In this document: positions 8,516 to 16,615 of the stretch, one piece after another | Numbering within the stretch: position 1 is the stretch's first letter | Layout of the letters: every line of letters starts with the position of its first letter | Source: Dictyoglomaceae bacterium | GTDB lineage: Bacteria; Dictyoglomota; Dictyoglomia; Dictyoglomales; Dictyoglomaceae | Reading direction: 5' to 3' | Assembly (NCBI GenBank): GCA_028276205.1 | Contig: JAPYWU010000005.1 | Span: 1-26,999, forward strand | DNA: 26,999 nucleotides | Made by a program: the position numbers and the translations under genes | Notes under the pieces: model-generated | The model's input: only the letters and a program-made list of their open reading frames with translations | What the model was told of the DNA's origin: nothing | Database searches by the model: none

Positions 8516-10159
8516 CTATATTTCCCATACTAAAGGAATTATTACAGGTTTCCTTCTTATTTCCTCATTAAAAAAGTTTTCAAGATAGGTCTTAACTAAT
8601 ACTTCCTTACTTATGTTACCATTTTTAATCTTCTTTTTAAATAATTCTCTAACCACTTCTTTAGCTTCCTCTATTAATTCTTCAGATTCCTTCATAAAAA
8701 TAAAACCTTTGGATATTATCTCAGGTCCCTCAAGAATTAACCCTGTAGCACTATCTAATAAAATACCTATTACTAATACTCCATCCTCTGCTAATGCTCT
8801 TCTTTCTCTAAGAACAATGTTTCCAACATCTCCCACACTCAACCCATCTACATAAACATTAGAAAGTTCTATATGATCAACTATTTTAGCTGTTTGTTGA
8901 TCTAATTCCAAAACATCACCATCTTCCAGTAGAATTATTCTATCTTCAGAGAAACCTAAATCTTTGCCCAACTTCTTAAGCAATACCAAATGCCTATACT
9001 CACCATGATAAGGTATAAGATATTTAGGTTTTAGAATATTTATTAAAAGCTTTATCTCTTCCTGAGCAGCATGACCTGAAACATGTACACCTGCATCTTT
9101 TCCATATATTACCTCAATTCCTTTTCTAAAAAGCTGATCTACCAATCTATACACAATTAACTCATTTCCTGGTATAGGCTTTGTAGCAAGAATAACAGTA
9201 TCTCCAGGTCGCAAAGAAAGTTGTTTATAAGAATGATTAGTAAGAAGTGATAACGCTGAATAAGGTTCACCCTGACTTCCAGTGGAAAGTACCAAAACCT
9301 TTTCAGGAGGAAGATTATTTACATCTCTAATATTCATAATGAGATTATCTGGAATATCTAAATATCCTAACTTCTTTCCTACTTCTATATTGTTTATTAG
9401 GCTTTTACCAGCAATAGCTACTTTCCTACCAAATTTATAAGCCATATTTATAGCTTGTTGAATTCTATGAAAGTTAGAAGCAAAAGTAACAAGAAAAATT
9501 CTACTTTTCGTAGATAAAAATATATTTTCAAAAGTACTTTTAACAAGACTCTCAGAAGGAGTTATACCTGGTTGTTCAATATTCGTAGTATCACAAAAAA
9601 GGGCAAGAACTCCTCTTCCAGCAAGCTCAGCCATCTTTTTAAAATCAGGGGTTATACCGTCTATAGGATTTTGGTCAAATTTAAAATCTCCACTTATAAC
9701 AATTAATCCTTCTGGTGTATTAATAGCAAGTCCAACAGTATCTGGTATACTATGAGTTTGCCTGAAGGTTTCAATTATAAAGGGTGATATTTCTACAGAA
9801 TCTCCAGGTACAACCTTTATCAAGGTTGCCTTATAGCCAAATTCATCCAGTTTTCTCTCTATAAGCCCTAAGGTTAAAGAAGTTCCATAAATAGGTACAT
9901 TTATATCTTTTAATATATATGGTAGAGCTCCTACATGATCCTCATGCCCGTGAGTTACAAAAATAGCTTTAACTTTCTCTTTATTAGCAATTAAATATGA
10001 AATATCTGGAATTATGAAGTCAATACCCAACATGTCACCATCAGGAAACATTAATCCTGCATCCACAACCAAAATGCTATCCTGGTATTGGATAGCCAAC
10101 ATATTTTTCCCAATTTCTCCAAATCCACCAAGAGGTATAATCTTTAGCTTATCTTTCAT
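8516..10159 (-). CDS. rnj: Ribonuclease J (metallo-beta-lactamase / beta-CASP RNase)
   Basis: Endo- and 5'-3' exoribonuclease for mRNA decay and rRNA maturation. The 547-residue protein has the metal-binding HGHEDH at 70-75, further ligands H136 (in HSIPD) and D158 (in GDFKFD), the beta-CASP landmark VSGHAAQEE and the YHGEYRHL segment, then a C-terminal domain that carries dimerisation in the family. Length is the normal 550-560. It overlaps dapA by 11 bases at its start, and the ftsK ATG lies two bases past its stop. With PNPase encoded about 3 kb upstream in the same direction, the window supplies two central RNA-decay nucleases with opposite polarities. Only one copy is seen here. Confidence 0.95.
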   Translation of the reverse strand: MKDKLKIIPLGGFGEIGKNMLAIQYQDSILVVDAGLMFPDGDMLGIDFIIPDISYLIANKEKVKAIFVTHGHEDHVGALPYILKDINVPIYGTSLTLGLIERKLDEFGYKATLIKVVPGDSVEISPFIIETFRQTHSIPDTVGLAINTPEGLIVISGDFKFDQNPIDGITPDFKKMAELAGRGVLALFCDTTNIEQPGITPSESLVKSTFENIFLSTKSRIFLVTFASNFHRIQQAINMAYKFGRKVAIAGKSLINNIEVGKKLGYLDIPDNLIMNIRDVNNLPPEKVLVLSTGSQGEPYSALSLLTNHSYKQLSLRPGDTVILATKPIPGNELIVYRLVDQLFRKGIEVIYGKDAGVHVSGHAAQEEIKLLINILKPKYLIPYHGEYRHLVLLKKLGKDLGFSEDRIILLEDGDVLELDQQTAKIVDHIELSNVYVDGLSVGDVGNIVLRERRALAEDGVLVIGILLDSATGLILEGPEIISKGFIFMKESEELIEEAKEVVRELFKKKIKNGNISKEVLVKTYLENFFNEEIRRKPVIIPLVWEI

Positions 10160-11045
10160 TTATTTCAAAACCATACTCCTTCAATACTTTTATAAGCTCA
10201 GCTCTACTTTTTGTATCAATAGGACTTAGTGGTAGTCTACATTTACCCACATTATATCCTAATAAATTTAATGCCTCTTTCAAGGGAATAGGGTTAGTGG
10301 TCACAAAAAGTACCCTAAATATGGGTAAAAGCTTTAAATGTAATTCGGATGCTCTGTTTATATCACCCTTAAAATAACTATTTATCATTTCTTTTATTTC
10401 TTTTCCAACTATATGGGATGCTACACTTATTACTCCATCTCCTCCTACACTCAGAAGGGGTAAAGTCATGGAATCATCTCCACTATAAAGTAAAAAGGGG
10501 TGTGGTAGAAGTCTTCTTATAGTAGAAATTTGATTCATATCACCACTTGCTTCTTTAACTCCTACAATATTCGAGTAATCATTAGCTAATCTTTTTAATG
10601 TTTCAGGAAGAACATTTACTGCTGTTCTGGATGGGATATTATAAACAATGATTGGTAAAGAGGTCTCAGAAGCTATCTTTGCAAAATGCAAGTATAATCC
10701 ATCTTGAGGGGGCCTATTATAATATGGTGCAGTAGCCAAAATACCATCTACCCCTATTTTTTCTGCTTCCTTTGTTAACTCTACCGATTCTTTTGTACAA
10801 TATGTGGTTGTTCCTGCAATTACTTTAGCTTTATTTCCTACTTTTTCTTTTACTCTTGCAAAAAGTTCCAATTTTTCTTTCTTAGTTAATGTGGGTGCTT
10901 CACCTGTAGTACCAGATACAAGAATACTATCACTACCATCTTCTAAAAGCTTATCTACTATTCTATCCACTTCTTTCCAGTTTATTTCATCATCATTTCC
11001 AAAAGGTGTTATCATAGCAGTTATTAATGAACCAAAATGAGTCAT
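10149..11045 (-). CDS. dapA: 4-hydroxy-tetrahydrodipicolinate synthase DapA
   Basis: Class I aldolase-type TIM barrel that condenses pyruvate with aspartate semialdehyde, the first committed step to diaminopimelate and lysine. Of 298 residues, the active-site ones are visible: T46 and T47 in GTTGEAPTL, Y109 in YYNRPP, Y135 in YNIPSR with R140 for carboxylate binding, and the Schiff-base lysine K164 in GVKEASGD. Length and spacing match the E. coli enzyme closely. It lies 16 bases after dapB with a GGGGAGG ribosome site and overlaps the RNase J gene. Lysine feedback sensitivity cannot be judged with confidence. Confidence 0.97.
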   Translation of the reverse strand: MTHFGSLITAMITPFGNDDEINWKEVDRIVDKLLEDGSDSILVSGTTGEAPTLTKKEKLELFARVKEKVGNKAKVIAGTTTYCTKESVELTKEAEKIGVDGILATAPYYNRPPQDGLYLHFAKIASETSLPIIVYNIPSRTAVNVLPETLKRLANDYSNIVGVKEASGDMNQISTIRRLLPHPFLLYSGDDSMTLPLLSVGGDGVISVASHIVGKEIKEMINSYFKGDINRASELHLKLLPIFRVLFVTTNPIPLKEALNLLGYNVGKCRLPLSPIDTKSRAELIKVLKEYGFEINER

Positions 11046-11061
11046 AAATATTACCTCCCCT

Positions 11062-11856
11062 CTATTCTAAAAAGCTTTCTAATCCATAAAAGAAACCATC
11101 TCTTTTTACAATCTCTCTTAAAGCCATAAGGACACCAGGAATATAACACTCTCTACTCAAAGCATCATGTCTAATAGTAAGGGTTTGGCCTATACCTCCA
11201 AATATAATTTCTTGATGAGCCACAAGACCAGGAAGTCTTACACTGTGGATGTTTATACTTTCCACTTTTCCCCCTCTTGAACCAGGAATTTTTTCTATCT
11301 TTGTAGCATCCTTATGGGTTAGATTATATTTTTTCATTTCTTGAGAAAGAAGTTCAGCAGTTAATAATGCTGTTCCCGAAGGAGCATCAATCTTCTCGTT
11401 ATGATGCAATTCTATAATTTCTACATCAGGAAAATATTTTACTATTTGTTTTGCAATCTGCATCATAAGAACTGCACCAAGAGCAAAATTAGGTGCAATC
11501 AGTATTGAAGTTTTATTTTCTATAGCTAAATTCTTTATCTCTTCTATCATTTCTTTAGAAAGTCCTGTTGTTCCTACAACCATTCTTCTACCTTTTGATA
11601 AAACCTTCTTTATGTTTTCATAAGCTGCTTCTGCTGTTGTGAAATCTACTCCTACATCAAAATCTTCTTTTACTTCGTCAATTGATCCTACCACATTTAA
11701 TGAGATTTTATCGGTACTTATAATTTTTCCGTATTCTTCTCCGGTAAATTTAGGATCTATTGCTCCTACAAGTTGCATATCTTCTGCATCAACTATAGCC
11801 TTTCCAATAACTTTTCCCATCTTACCACAAGCCCCAAAGAGAACTACTTTAATCAT
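11062..11856 (-). CDS. dapB: 4-hydroxy-tetrahydrodipicolinate reductase DapB
   Basis: NAD(P)H-dependent reductase acting directly after DapA in diaminopimelate synthesis. The 264-residue protein has the Rossmann fingerprint FGACGKMGKVIGKAI at 7-21, the GTTG loop at 95-98, and the catalytic/substrate segment ELHHNEKIDAPSGTA at 149-163, with H151, H152 and K155 matching the known catalytic His and Lys. Coenzyme preference is not decided here. The start overlaps the M16 peptidase stop as ATGA. dapB next to dapA and the M16-pnp-rpsO group resembles the Firmicutes order, although there dapA is usually joined by asd and aspartokinase, which are absent here. Confidence 0.97.
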   Translation of the reverse strand: MIKVVLFGACGKMGKVIGKAIVDAEDMQLVGAIDPKFTGEEYGKIISTDKISLNVVGSIDEVKEDFDVGVDFTTAEAAYENIKKVLSKGRRMVVGTTGLSKEMIEEIKNLAIENKTSILIAPNFALGAVLMMQIAKQIVKYFPDVEIIELHHNEKIDAPSGTALLTAELLSQEMKKYNLTHKDATKIEKIPGSRGGKVESINIHSVRLPGLVAHQEIIFGGIGQTLTIRHDALSRECYIPGVLMALREIVKRDGFFYGLESFLE

Positions 11857-13127
11857 ATTATTCTCTCCCCTTTTAAAAAATTTTTCATTTGAGAATCTAA
11901 AGTACCTATTACTGCCAAAGAAAAAGGCTTGTTAAATATATCTACTATAGTATCATTAACATCATCTATTTTTACATTTCTAATCTTTTTAATCTTTTCA
12001 ATCCAAGGGAAAATTCTTCCATATATCAGATAAGAGTCTATAAAATAAAAAAGACGCTGTGTTGGACTTTCAATAGCCATAAGTATATTATTTATGGTTT
12101 GTCTTTTTGCAAGATCTAACTCTTCTTTCTTTATTCCATATTTTAAAAGTTTTTCCTTTTCTTCTAATAAAGTTTTAAAGGTTTCTAAAAATGAATTAGG
12201 AGAAGTTGCAGTATAAATACCAAAAAGAGATGCATCTCTAAAGGTAATAAGTTGAGTCTCAATATTATAAACTAAACCGCGCTTATCTCTTAATTCTTTA
12301 AATAATCTTGAACTTATCCCTCCTCCTAATAATACAGAAAGGAGAGATAAAGCTTCTCTTCTTTCATGACCAGGTGGGTATCCTTCAGTTCCCCATATTA
12401 ATTGAATTTGTTCAAAATTTCTTCTTAGAAATATATCTTTAGGTTTAAAAACAGGTGGCTTAGAAGATACTTCTTTATATACATTATTAATATTTGACTC
12501 ATCAAAAACAAAAAAGTTTCTGAAAGATTCTTCAACCTTTTTTGCGGGAATGTTACCACTTACACCAATAATGAATTTATTTGGCACATAATGCTTTTTA
12601 TAAAAAGAAACTATAAGATCTTTATTATAACTTGATACTTTTTTCTCAGTCCCAAGAATTTCTTTTACCAGTGGATGACCATCCCAAGATGCTTTCAGAA
12701 AATTATCAAAGACTAATTCTTCAGGTGAATCCCTATACATTTTTATCTCTTCTTTAACTACCATTTTTTCCAACTCTATTTCTTCCTCAGAAAAGTCAGG
12801 TTTTAATATGATATCACTGAGAAGTTTAACTCCTCTTGTAAAATGATATCCTAAAATCTTTAACGTAAAATAGGTGGTTTCTCGTGTGGTGAAGGCATCT
12901 AACTCTCCACCTAAGCGATCTATTTCTTCATGAATATCATCAATTCTCCGGGCAGAATTGTTTTTAAAGAGTAGATGTTCTACAAAATGGGCTAAGCCAT
13001 GCTCTTTTTTATCTTCATCACGAGTCCCTACCTTTACTGCTACTACAATATTTATGGTTTTTCTGCCTGGATTAAAATCATGAATTATCTTTAGACCATT
13101 TTCAAACTCTATTTCAGTAACTTGCAT
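11853..13127 (-). CDS. M16 family zinc metallopeptidase (processing-peptidase-like, YmxG/MlpA-like)
   Basis: A 424-residue inverzincin. The inverted zinc motif HFVEH is at 47-51 (ligands H47 and H51, catalytic E50), and the third ligand is E127 in VKEEIKMYRDSP, at the correct distance. The C-terminal half (about 230-420) is the non-catalytic M16 domain, with the GGGISSRLFKELRDKRGLVY landmark. No signal peptide is seen, so it should be cytoplasmic. Its place directly after pnp and before dapB matches the Bacillus gene ymxG/mlpA. The physiological substrate is not known from sequence; proposed roles of relatives include peptide turnover and regulation of exoprotease genes. It starts 14 bases after the pnp stop. 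Confidence 0.93.
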   Translation of the reverse strand: MQVTEIEFENGLKIIHDFNPGRKTINIVVAVKVGTRDEDKKEHGLAHFVEHLLFKNNSARRIDDIHEEIDRLGGELDAFTTRETTYFTLKILGYHFTRGVKLLSDIILKPDFSEEEIELEKMVVKEEIKMYRDSPEELVFDNFLKASWDGHPLVKEILGTEKKVSSYNKDLIVSFYKKHYVPNKFIIGVSGNIPAKKVEESFRNFFVFDESNINNVYKEVSSKPPVFKPKDIFLRRNFEQIQLIWGTEGYPPGHERREALSLLSVLLGGGISSRLFKELRDKRGLVYNIETQLITFRDASLFGIYTATSPNSFLETFKTLLEEKEKLLKYGIKKEELDLAKRQTINNILMAIESPTQRLFYFIDSYLIYGRIFPWIEKIKKIRNVKIDDVNDTIVDIFNKPFSLAVIGTLDSQMKNFLKGERII

Positions 13128-13141
13128 CCTTTTAACATGAG

Positions 13142-15223
13142 TTATAGATCTTTTCTGCTCAGACTGATTCTACCCATTGGATCAATAGAGTCCACCTTAA
13201 TCAGTATTTCATCTCCTAAGTTAATCTCTTCTCTTACTTCGTTTTTCCCGCTTTTTGTGGTCTTAAACTTTGATACATGAAGAAGGCCTATTTTCCCAGG
13301 TAATATTTCCACAAATACTCCATAATCTGTAACTCTTACAACTTTACCCAAGAATACATCTCCTTCTTTTATCTCTCTAGTATAATTTTGTACCATTTCA
13401 GCTGCTTTTTCTGCTGATTCTTGGTTAGGAGCAGAAATGTAAACCAATCCTTCAGGTTTTATATTTATAGTAGTGTTTGTTTCTTCTATAATCTTCTTTA
13501 TATTCTTACCACTTGGCCCAATGAGATCTCCTATTTTATTAGGATTGATCTCTAATACCATGATACGAGGAGCATAAGGTGATATTTGAGGTCTTGGTTC
13601 AGGAATGGTTTTTTCCATTATTTCAATAATTTTAGTTCTTGCTTCTTTAGCTTGTTTCAGGGTTTTTTCAATAATATCAAAAGTAAGACCATCCACTTTT
13701 ATATCAAGTTGTACTGCTGTTATACCATTACGAGTACCAGCTATTTTGAAATCCATACCACCTAAAGCATCTTCAAGTCCCTGTATATCAGTCAATATTT
13801 CATACCTATCACCATCTTTTATTAATCCCATAGCCACACCAGCTACATGTGTCTTTATAGAAACTCCAGCATCCATTAAAGATAAGCTACTACCACAGAC
13901 ACTTGCCATAGAAGTAGAACCATTAGAGCTTAAAACCTCTGACACAACCCTAATAGTATATGGAAACTCTTCTTCCTTAGGTATAAGTGGGAGTAAAGCT
14001 CTTTCAGCAAGAGCACCATGCCCAATTTCTCTTCTCTTTGGACCTCTAAGAGGTTTTGCTTCTCCTACCGAGAAGGGTGGGAAATTGTAATGATGAATAT
14101 ATCTTTTAGGCTCATTCTCTATCACGCTTTCAATTATTTGCTCTTCTCCTGCTCCTAAGGTTACTACAGAAAGGACTTGTGTCTCTCCTCTCTGGAACAA
14201 AGCTGAGCCATGGACTCTACTAAGTACTCCTACCTCACAACTTATTGGTCTTAGCTCATCAAGCTTTCTTCCATCAACTCTTCTTTTTTCTTCCAGTATA
14301 ACTTTCTTTAATATTGCCTTTGCTTCTTCATTTATAATTTCATCTATTTGAGCTTTGACCTCTCCATATATAGGCTTCAAATAATCAAGAGCTTTTTTCT
14401 TTAAGTCCTCCAAGGATTTCTGTCTTTCTGACTTACTGGGTGTAAATATTGCCTCTTTAATTTTATCTAAGGTTACAAAATCAAGAACTGCTTGCTTTAG
14501 TTTTTCGTCAATTACAAATGGATTATAAGAGAAGGGGTTAGGATTTACTGTAGAGATAATTTCTTCTTGAAAGCTTATAGAATCTTGTAATGCTTCATGA
14601 GCTTTAACTATAGCTTCTAAGAAAATCTCTTCAGGTACTTCCTTTCCATCTCCTTCTATCATCAGAACAGCATCTTTAGTACCAGCTACCACTAAATCTA
14701 AAAGTAAGGTCTTTGATAAAGAAACAGAGGGATTTACATACCAATTATTGCCATCCCAACCAATTCTAACCGCCCCTACTGGACCCTTAAATGGAAGTCC
14801 TGCGAGCATTATTGCAGAAGATGCACCAATTATTGATGGTATATCTGTTGAATTTTCATTATCATAAGAAAGTACAGTTACTATAACTTGTACTTCATTT
14901 CTAAAATCTTTAGCAAATAAGGGTCTTAAAGGACGATCTATTAAACGAGCGAAAAGTATTTCTGGTTCTGTAGGCTTACCTTCTCTCTTAAAGAAACCTC
15001 CTGGAATTTTACCTGCAGCATATAATCTTTCTACATACTCTACTGTTAGTGGGAAGAAATCAACATCTTCTTTACTTTCTTCTGAGGCCACAACAGTAAC
15101 TAAGACAGTAGTTTCTCCATATTCTACAAGGACAGCTCCTGTTGCCTGCCAGGCAACCTTTCCAACTTCTATTTTTAGAGGTTTCCCTGCATATTCTTTA
15201 GTAAATGTATAAACTTGCCGCAT
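13142..15223 (-). CDS. pnp: Polyribonucleotide nucleotidyltransferase (PNPase)
   Basis: Phosphorolytic 3'-5' exoribonuclease that forms a trimeric ring. Domain order in 693 residues: first RNase PH domain (about 10-145), all-helical domain (about 240-310), second RNase PH domain (about 316-540), KH domain (552-616, GPSG loop at 569-572), S1 domain (617-693, GDVFLGKVVRVTDYGVFVEI). FFKREGKPTE at 78-87 is a first-domain hallmark. The catalytic metal set of domain 2 is kept (D485, D491, K493 in EDALGGMDFK), but position 489 is Gly where most family members I know have Asp (GDMDFK). It follows rpsO by four bases without its own strong ribosome site, so coupling to rpsO is likely. rpsO-pnp is a near-universal bacterial pair. 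Confidence 0.97.
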   Translation of the reverse strand: MRQVYTFTKEYAGKPLKIEVGKVAWQATGAVLVEYGETTVLVTVVASEESKEDVDFFPLTVEYVERLYAAGKIPGGFFKREGKPTEPEILFARLIDRPLRPLFAKDFRNEVQVIVTVLSYDNENSTDIPSIIGASSAIMLAGLPFKGPVGAVRIGWDGNNWYVNPSVSLSKTLLLDLVVAGTKDAVLMIEGDGKEVPEEIFLEAIVKAHEALQDSISFQEEIISTVNPNPFSYNPFVIDEKLKQAVLDFVTLDKIKEAIFTPSKSERQKSLEDLKKKALDYLKPIYGEVKAQIDEIINEEAKAILKKVILEEKRRVDGRKLDELRPISCEVGVLSRVHGSALFQRGETQVLSVVTLGAGEEQIIESVIENEPKRYIHHYNFPPFSVGEAKPLRGPKRREIGHGALAERALLPLIPKEEEFPYTIRVVSEVLSSNGSTSMASVCGSSLSLMDAGVSIKTHVAGVAMGLIKDGDRYEILTDIQGLEDALGGMDFKIAGTRNGITAVQLDIKVDGLTFDIIEKTLKQAKEARTKIIEIMEKTIPEPRPQISPYAPRIMVLEINPNKIGDLIGPSGKNIKKIIEETNTTINIKPEGLVYISAPNQESAEKAAEMVQNYTREIKEGDVFLGKVVRVTDYGVFVEILPGKIGLLHVSKFKTTKSGKNEVREEINLGDEILIKVDSIDPMGRISLSRKDL

Positions 15224-15227
15224 AACT

Positions 15228-15497
15228 TTACTTTCTCAACCCTAACTCTTGTATCAGTTTCTTATATCTTTCAAAATCTTTTTCTTGAAGATACTTTAAT
15301 AATTTTCTTCTCCTTCCTATCATCTTTAAAAGACCAACGCGAGAATGATAATCCTTCTTATGAACTTTTAAATGTTCAGTAAGCCTTCTAATCCTTTCAG
15401 TAAGTAAAGCAATTTGTACTTCTGGTGAACCAGAATCATTCTCGTTCAACCTAAATTTTTCAATAATTTCTCTTTTTTCTTCTTTTGTTAGAGCCAT
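15228..15497 (-). CDS. rpsO: 30S ribosomal protein S15
   Basis: Primary 16S rRNA-binding protein of the small-subunit platform, 89 residues, the exact usual length. Landmarks are the four-helix pattern with GSPEVQIALLTERI at 22-35, the LTEHLKVHKKDYHSR segment containing the conserved H and D that contact rRNA, and the terminal GRRRKLLKYL. ATG start with a strong AGGAGG eight bases upstream. It is the first gene behind the promoter and leader hairpin described at 15520-15596 and is followed four bases later by pnp. In several bacteria S15 represses its own synthesis by binding its leader mRNA; the hairpin here may serve that. Confidence 0.98.
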   Translation of the reverse strand: MALTKEEKREIIEKFRLNENDSGSPEVQIALLTERIRRLTEHLKVHKKDYHSRVGLLKMIGRRRKLLKYLQEKDFERYKKLIQELGLRK

Positions 15498-15519
15498 CTT
15501 TTACCTCCTCTTTTATTTC

Positions 15520-15558
15520 AAAAAATCGCCTATAGCAATGGTAACCCATCACTATAGG
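15520..15558 (-). promoter_or_regulatory. Leader hairpin of the rpsO-pnp transcript, with T run
   Basis: Arms 15529-15541 and 15546-15558 form a 13-bp stem with a four-base GTTA loop in the transcript. The helix is continuous if a central tandem U.G/G.U pair is counted, between a seven-pair outer block (CCTATAG) and a four-pair inner block (ATGG/CCAT). Two bases after the stem (CGA) comes a run of six T (15520-15525). With the promoter at 15567-15596 the stem would lie at the extreme 5' end of the mRNA. It may be an attenuator, a 5' stabiliser, a terminator for the upstream genes, or an S15 autoregulatory site. The structure is visible; the role is inferred. Confidence 0.65.
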
Positions 15559-15566
15559 TTATCTAT

Positions 15567-15596
15567 ATTTTAACATAAATTATTTAGTTATGCCAA
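15567..15596 (-). promoter_or_regulatory. Promoter for rpsO-pnp
   Basis: Reading the minus strand: TTGGCA (15591-15596) as -35, an 18-base spacer, and TAAAAT (15567-15572) as -10, which is preceded by TGT and so also fits an extended -10. The -35 lies in the last codons of the Lon-like gene. A start near 15559-15561 would place the leader hairpin directly at the RNA 5' end. This is the only gap in the window with a convincing promoter pattern. Confidence 0.6.
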
Positions 15597-16188
15597 CCTT
15601 AGGTAATACAAACTTTAATAAATCTCTTTTTGCATCCTCAAAATTCTCAGAATATACATACACTATTCCATTATAATCTATATCCTCTCTTTGAGAAAAA
15701 GGCAAGAACATAACATTAATTCCATTTCTTTTAGCTACACTTAATTTTAAATCTAACCCAATTATAGGATTGATCTCTTCATTATAGGAAATCTCCCCTG
15801 TTCCTGAAATTTTTAAACTTTTAGGAAAATTCAAACTGTTTTCAAAGCTCCAAAAAGCAAGATTCAAAATGATATCAGAAGATTTTCCATAAATACATAT
15901 ATCCTTTCTTATTTTATATCCACGAAAGCTTTCCATTCTCATATTAGACAGATTGTTTTTTAAATACAAATTACCTTTCGAAAAGAGAAAAATAAAATTA
16001 TAAAAATGGGGATTTTTTTCTTTTAAAAGTATTACATAAAAATTATCAGGAAAATGTTGAGGCAGGTTTTCTAAAATATCTTTTATATTTACACAAATTC
16101 CATCATAAAAGTAAATATAAAATTGGGATATTATTTCTAAGGCAATAATTATAAATAAAAGAGCTATGATTATAGTTCTGATTTGCAC
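15580..16188 (-). CDS. Membrane-anchored short Lon-like (S16) protein, YlbL-related
   Basis: A 202-residue protein with one N-terminal membrane helix (about residues 4-22) and a C-terminal half that I read as a diverged Lon protease domain. The segment KISGTGEISYNEEINPI (126-142) followed by GLDLKLSVAKRNGINVMFLP (144-163) matches the Lon/YlbL pattern of TGTG-ISxxGxVxPIGGIxxKxxAAxxAG-xxFxxP. K148 would be the catalytic lysine, and S103 in YGKSSD falls where the Lon GPSAG serine belongs (about 24 residues before the ISGTG block). The PDZ domain of YlbL is missing, and PSAG is changed to KSSD, so activity is uncertain. Position after rsmD and coaD is the ylbL position of Firmicutes. Start is GTG at 16188, overlapping the coiled-coil gene by 19 bases, with a poorly spaced AAGGA. 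Confidence 0.7.
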   Translation of the reverse strand: MQIRTIIIALLFIIIALEIISQFYIYFYDGICVNIKDILENLPQHFPDNFYVILLKEKNPHFYNFIFLFSKGNLYLKNNLSNMRMESFRGYKIRKDICIYGKSSDIILNLAFWSFENSLNFPKSLKISGTGEISYNEEINPIIGLDLKLSVAKRNGINVMFLPFSQREDIDYNGIVYVYSENFEDAKRDLLKFVLPKVGITK

Positions 16189-16613
16189 TTCCTTATTAAC
16201 TCTATTTCTTTTTCCAGTAAATTTTCAACCTTATTTAAGAGATTATCTATATAAACTTCCATTTCCTTTTTGATTTCAGTTGCTTCCTTCTTTGCATTAT
16301 TTATAATCTTCTCAGCTTCCTTTTGAGCTTCTATGGTAATATTATTGTTACTGACAAGAATCTTAGCCTTTTCCTTTGCATTTCTTATAATTTCTTCTGC
16401 ATCTTCGTAAGCTCTTTTAAGAATTTTATCCCTTTCTTCTACAACTTTCTTGGCTTCTAAAAATTCGGCAGGTATATTTTTCTCAAGATCATTAATAAGT
16501 TCTAAAAGCTTCTCCTTATCAAGAATAACTTTATCCCACACAGGCACAGTGGGAGAATTTTCCAAAATATTTTTAAGTTTTTCTAAATTTTCTAATAATT
16601 TATCTATATCCAT
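16170..16613 (-). CDS. Coiled-coil protein of unknown function (resembles ATP synthase B/H stalk subunits)
   Basis: A 147-residue, highly charged protein. Residues about 35-145 are predicted by eye to be long helices with heptad-like spacing, including repeated E-A-E-x-I-I-x-N-A-K blocks (AYEDAEEIIRNAKEKAK and QKEAEKIINNAKKEATE). That pattern is what makes automatic annotations call such genes V-type ATPase subunit H or DivIVA-like; I see no real evidence for either. No membrane helix or signal peptide. It starts two bases after coaD stops and overlaps the Lon-like gene by 19 bases, so the two are co-translated; a scaffold or substrate/partner role for the membrane protein is possible but is inference. 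Confidence 0.8.
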   Translation of the reverse strand: MDIDKLLENLEKLKNILENSPTVPVWDKVILDKEKLLELINDLEKNIPAEFLEAKKVVEERDKILKRAYEDAEEIIRNAKEKAKILVSNNNITIEAQKEAEKIINNAKKEATEIKKEMEVYIDNLLNKVENLLEKEIELIRKCKSEL

Positions 16614-16615
16614 AC

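Noticed and set aside
13605..14090. 161-codon open frame on the plus strand opposite pnp
   Set aside because: It lies entirely opposite conserved PNPase codons, has no ribosome site, and its serine/proline-rich translation looks like an antisense reading of a real gene. The same applies to all other plus-strand frames in the window.
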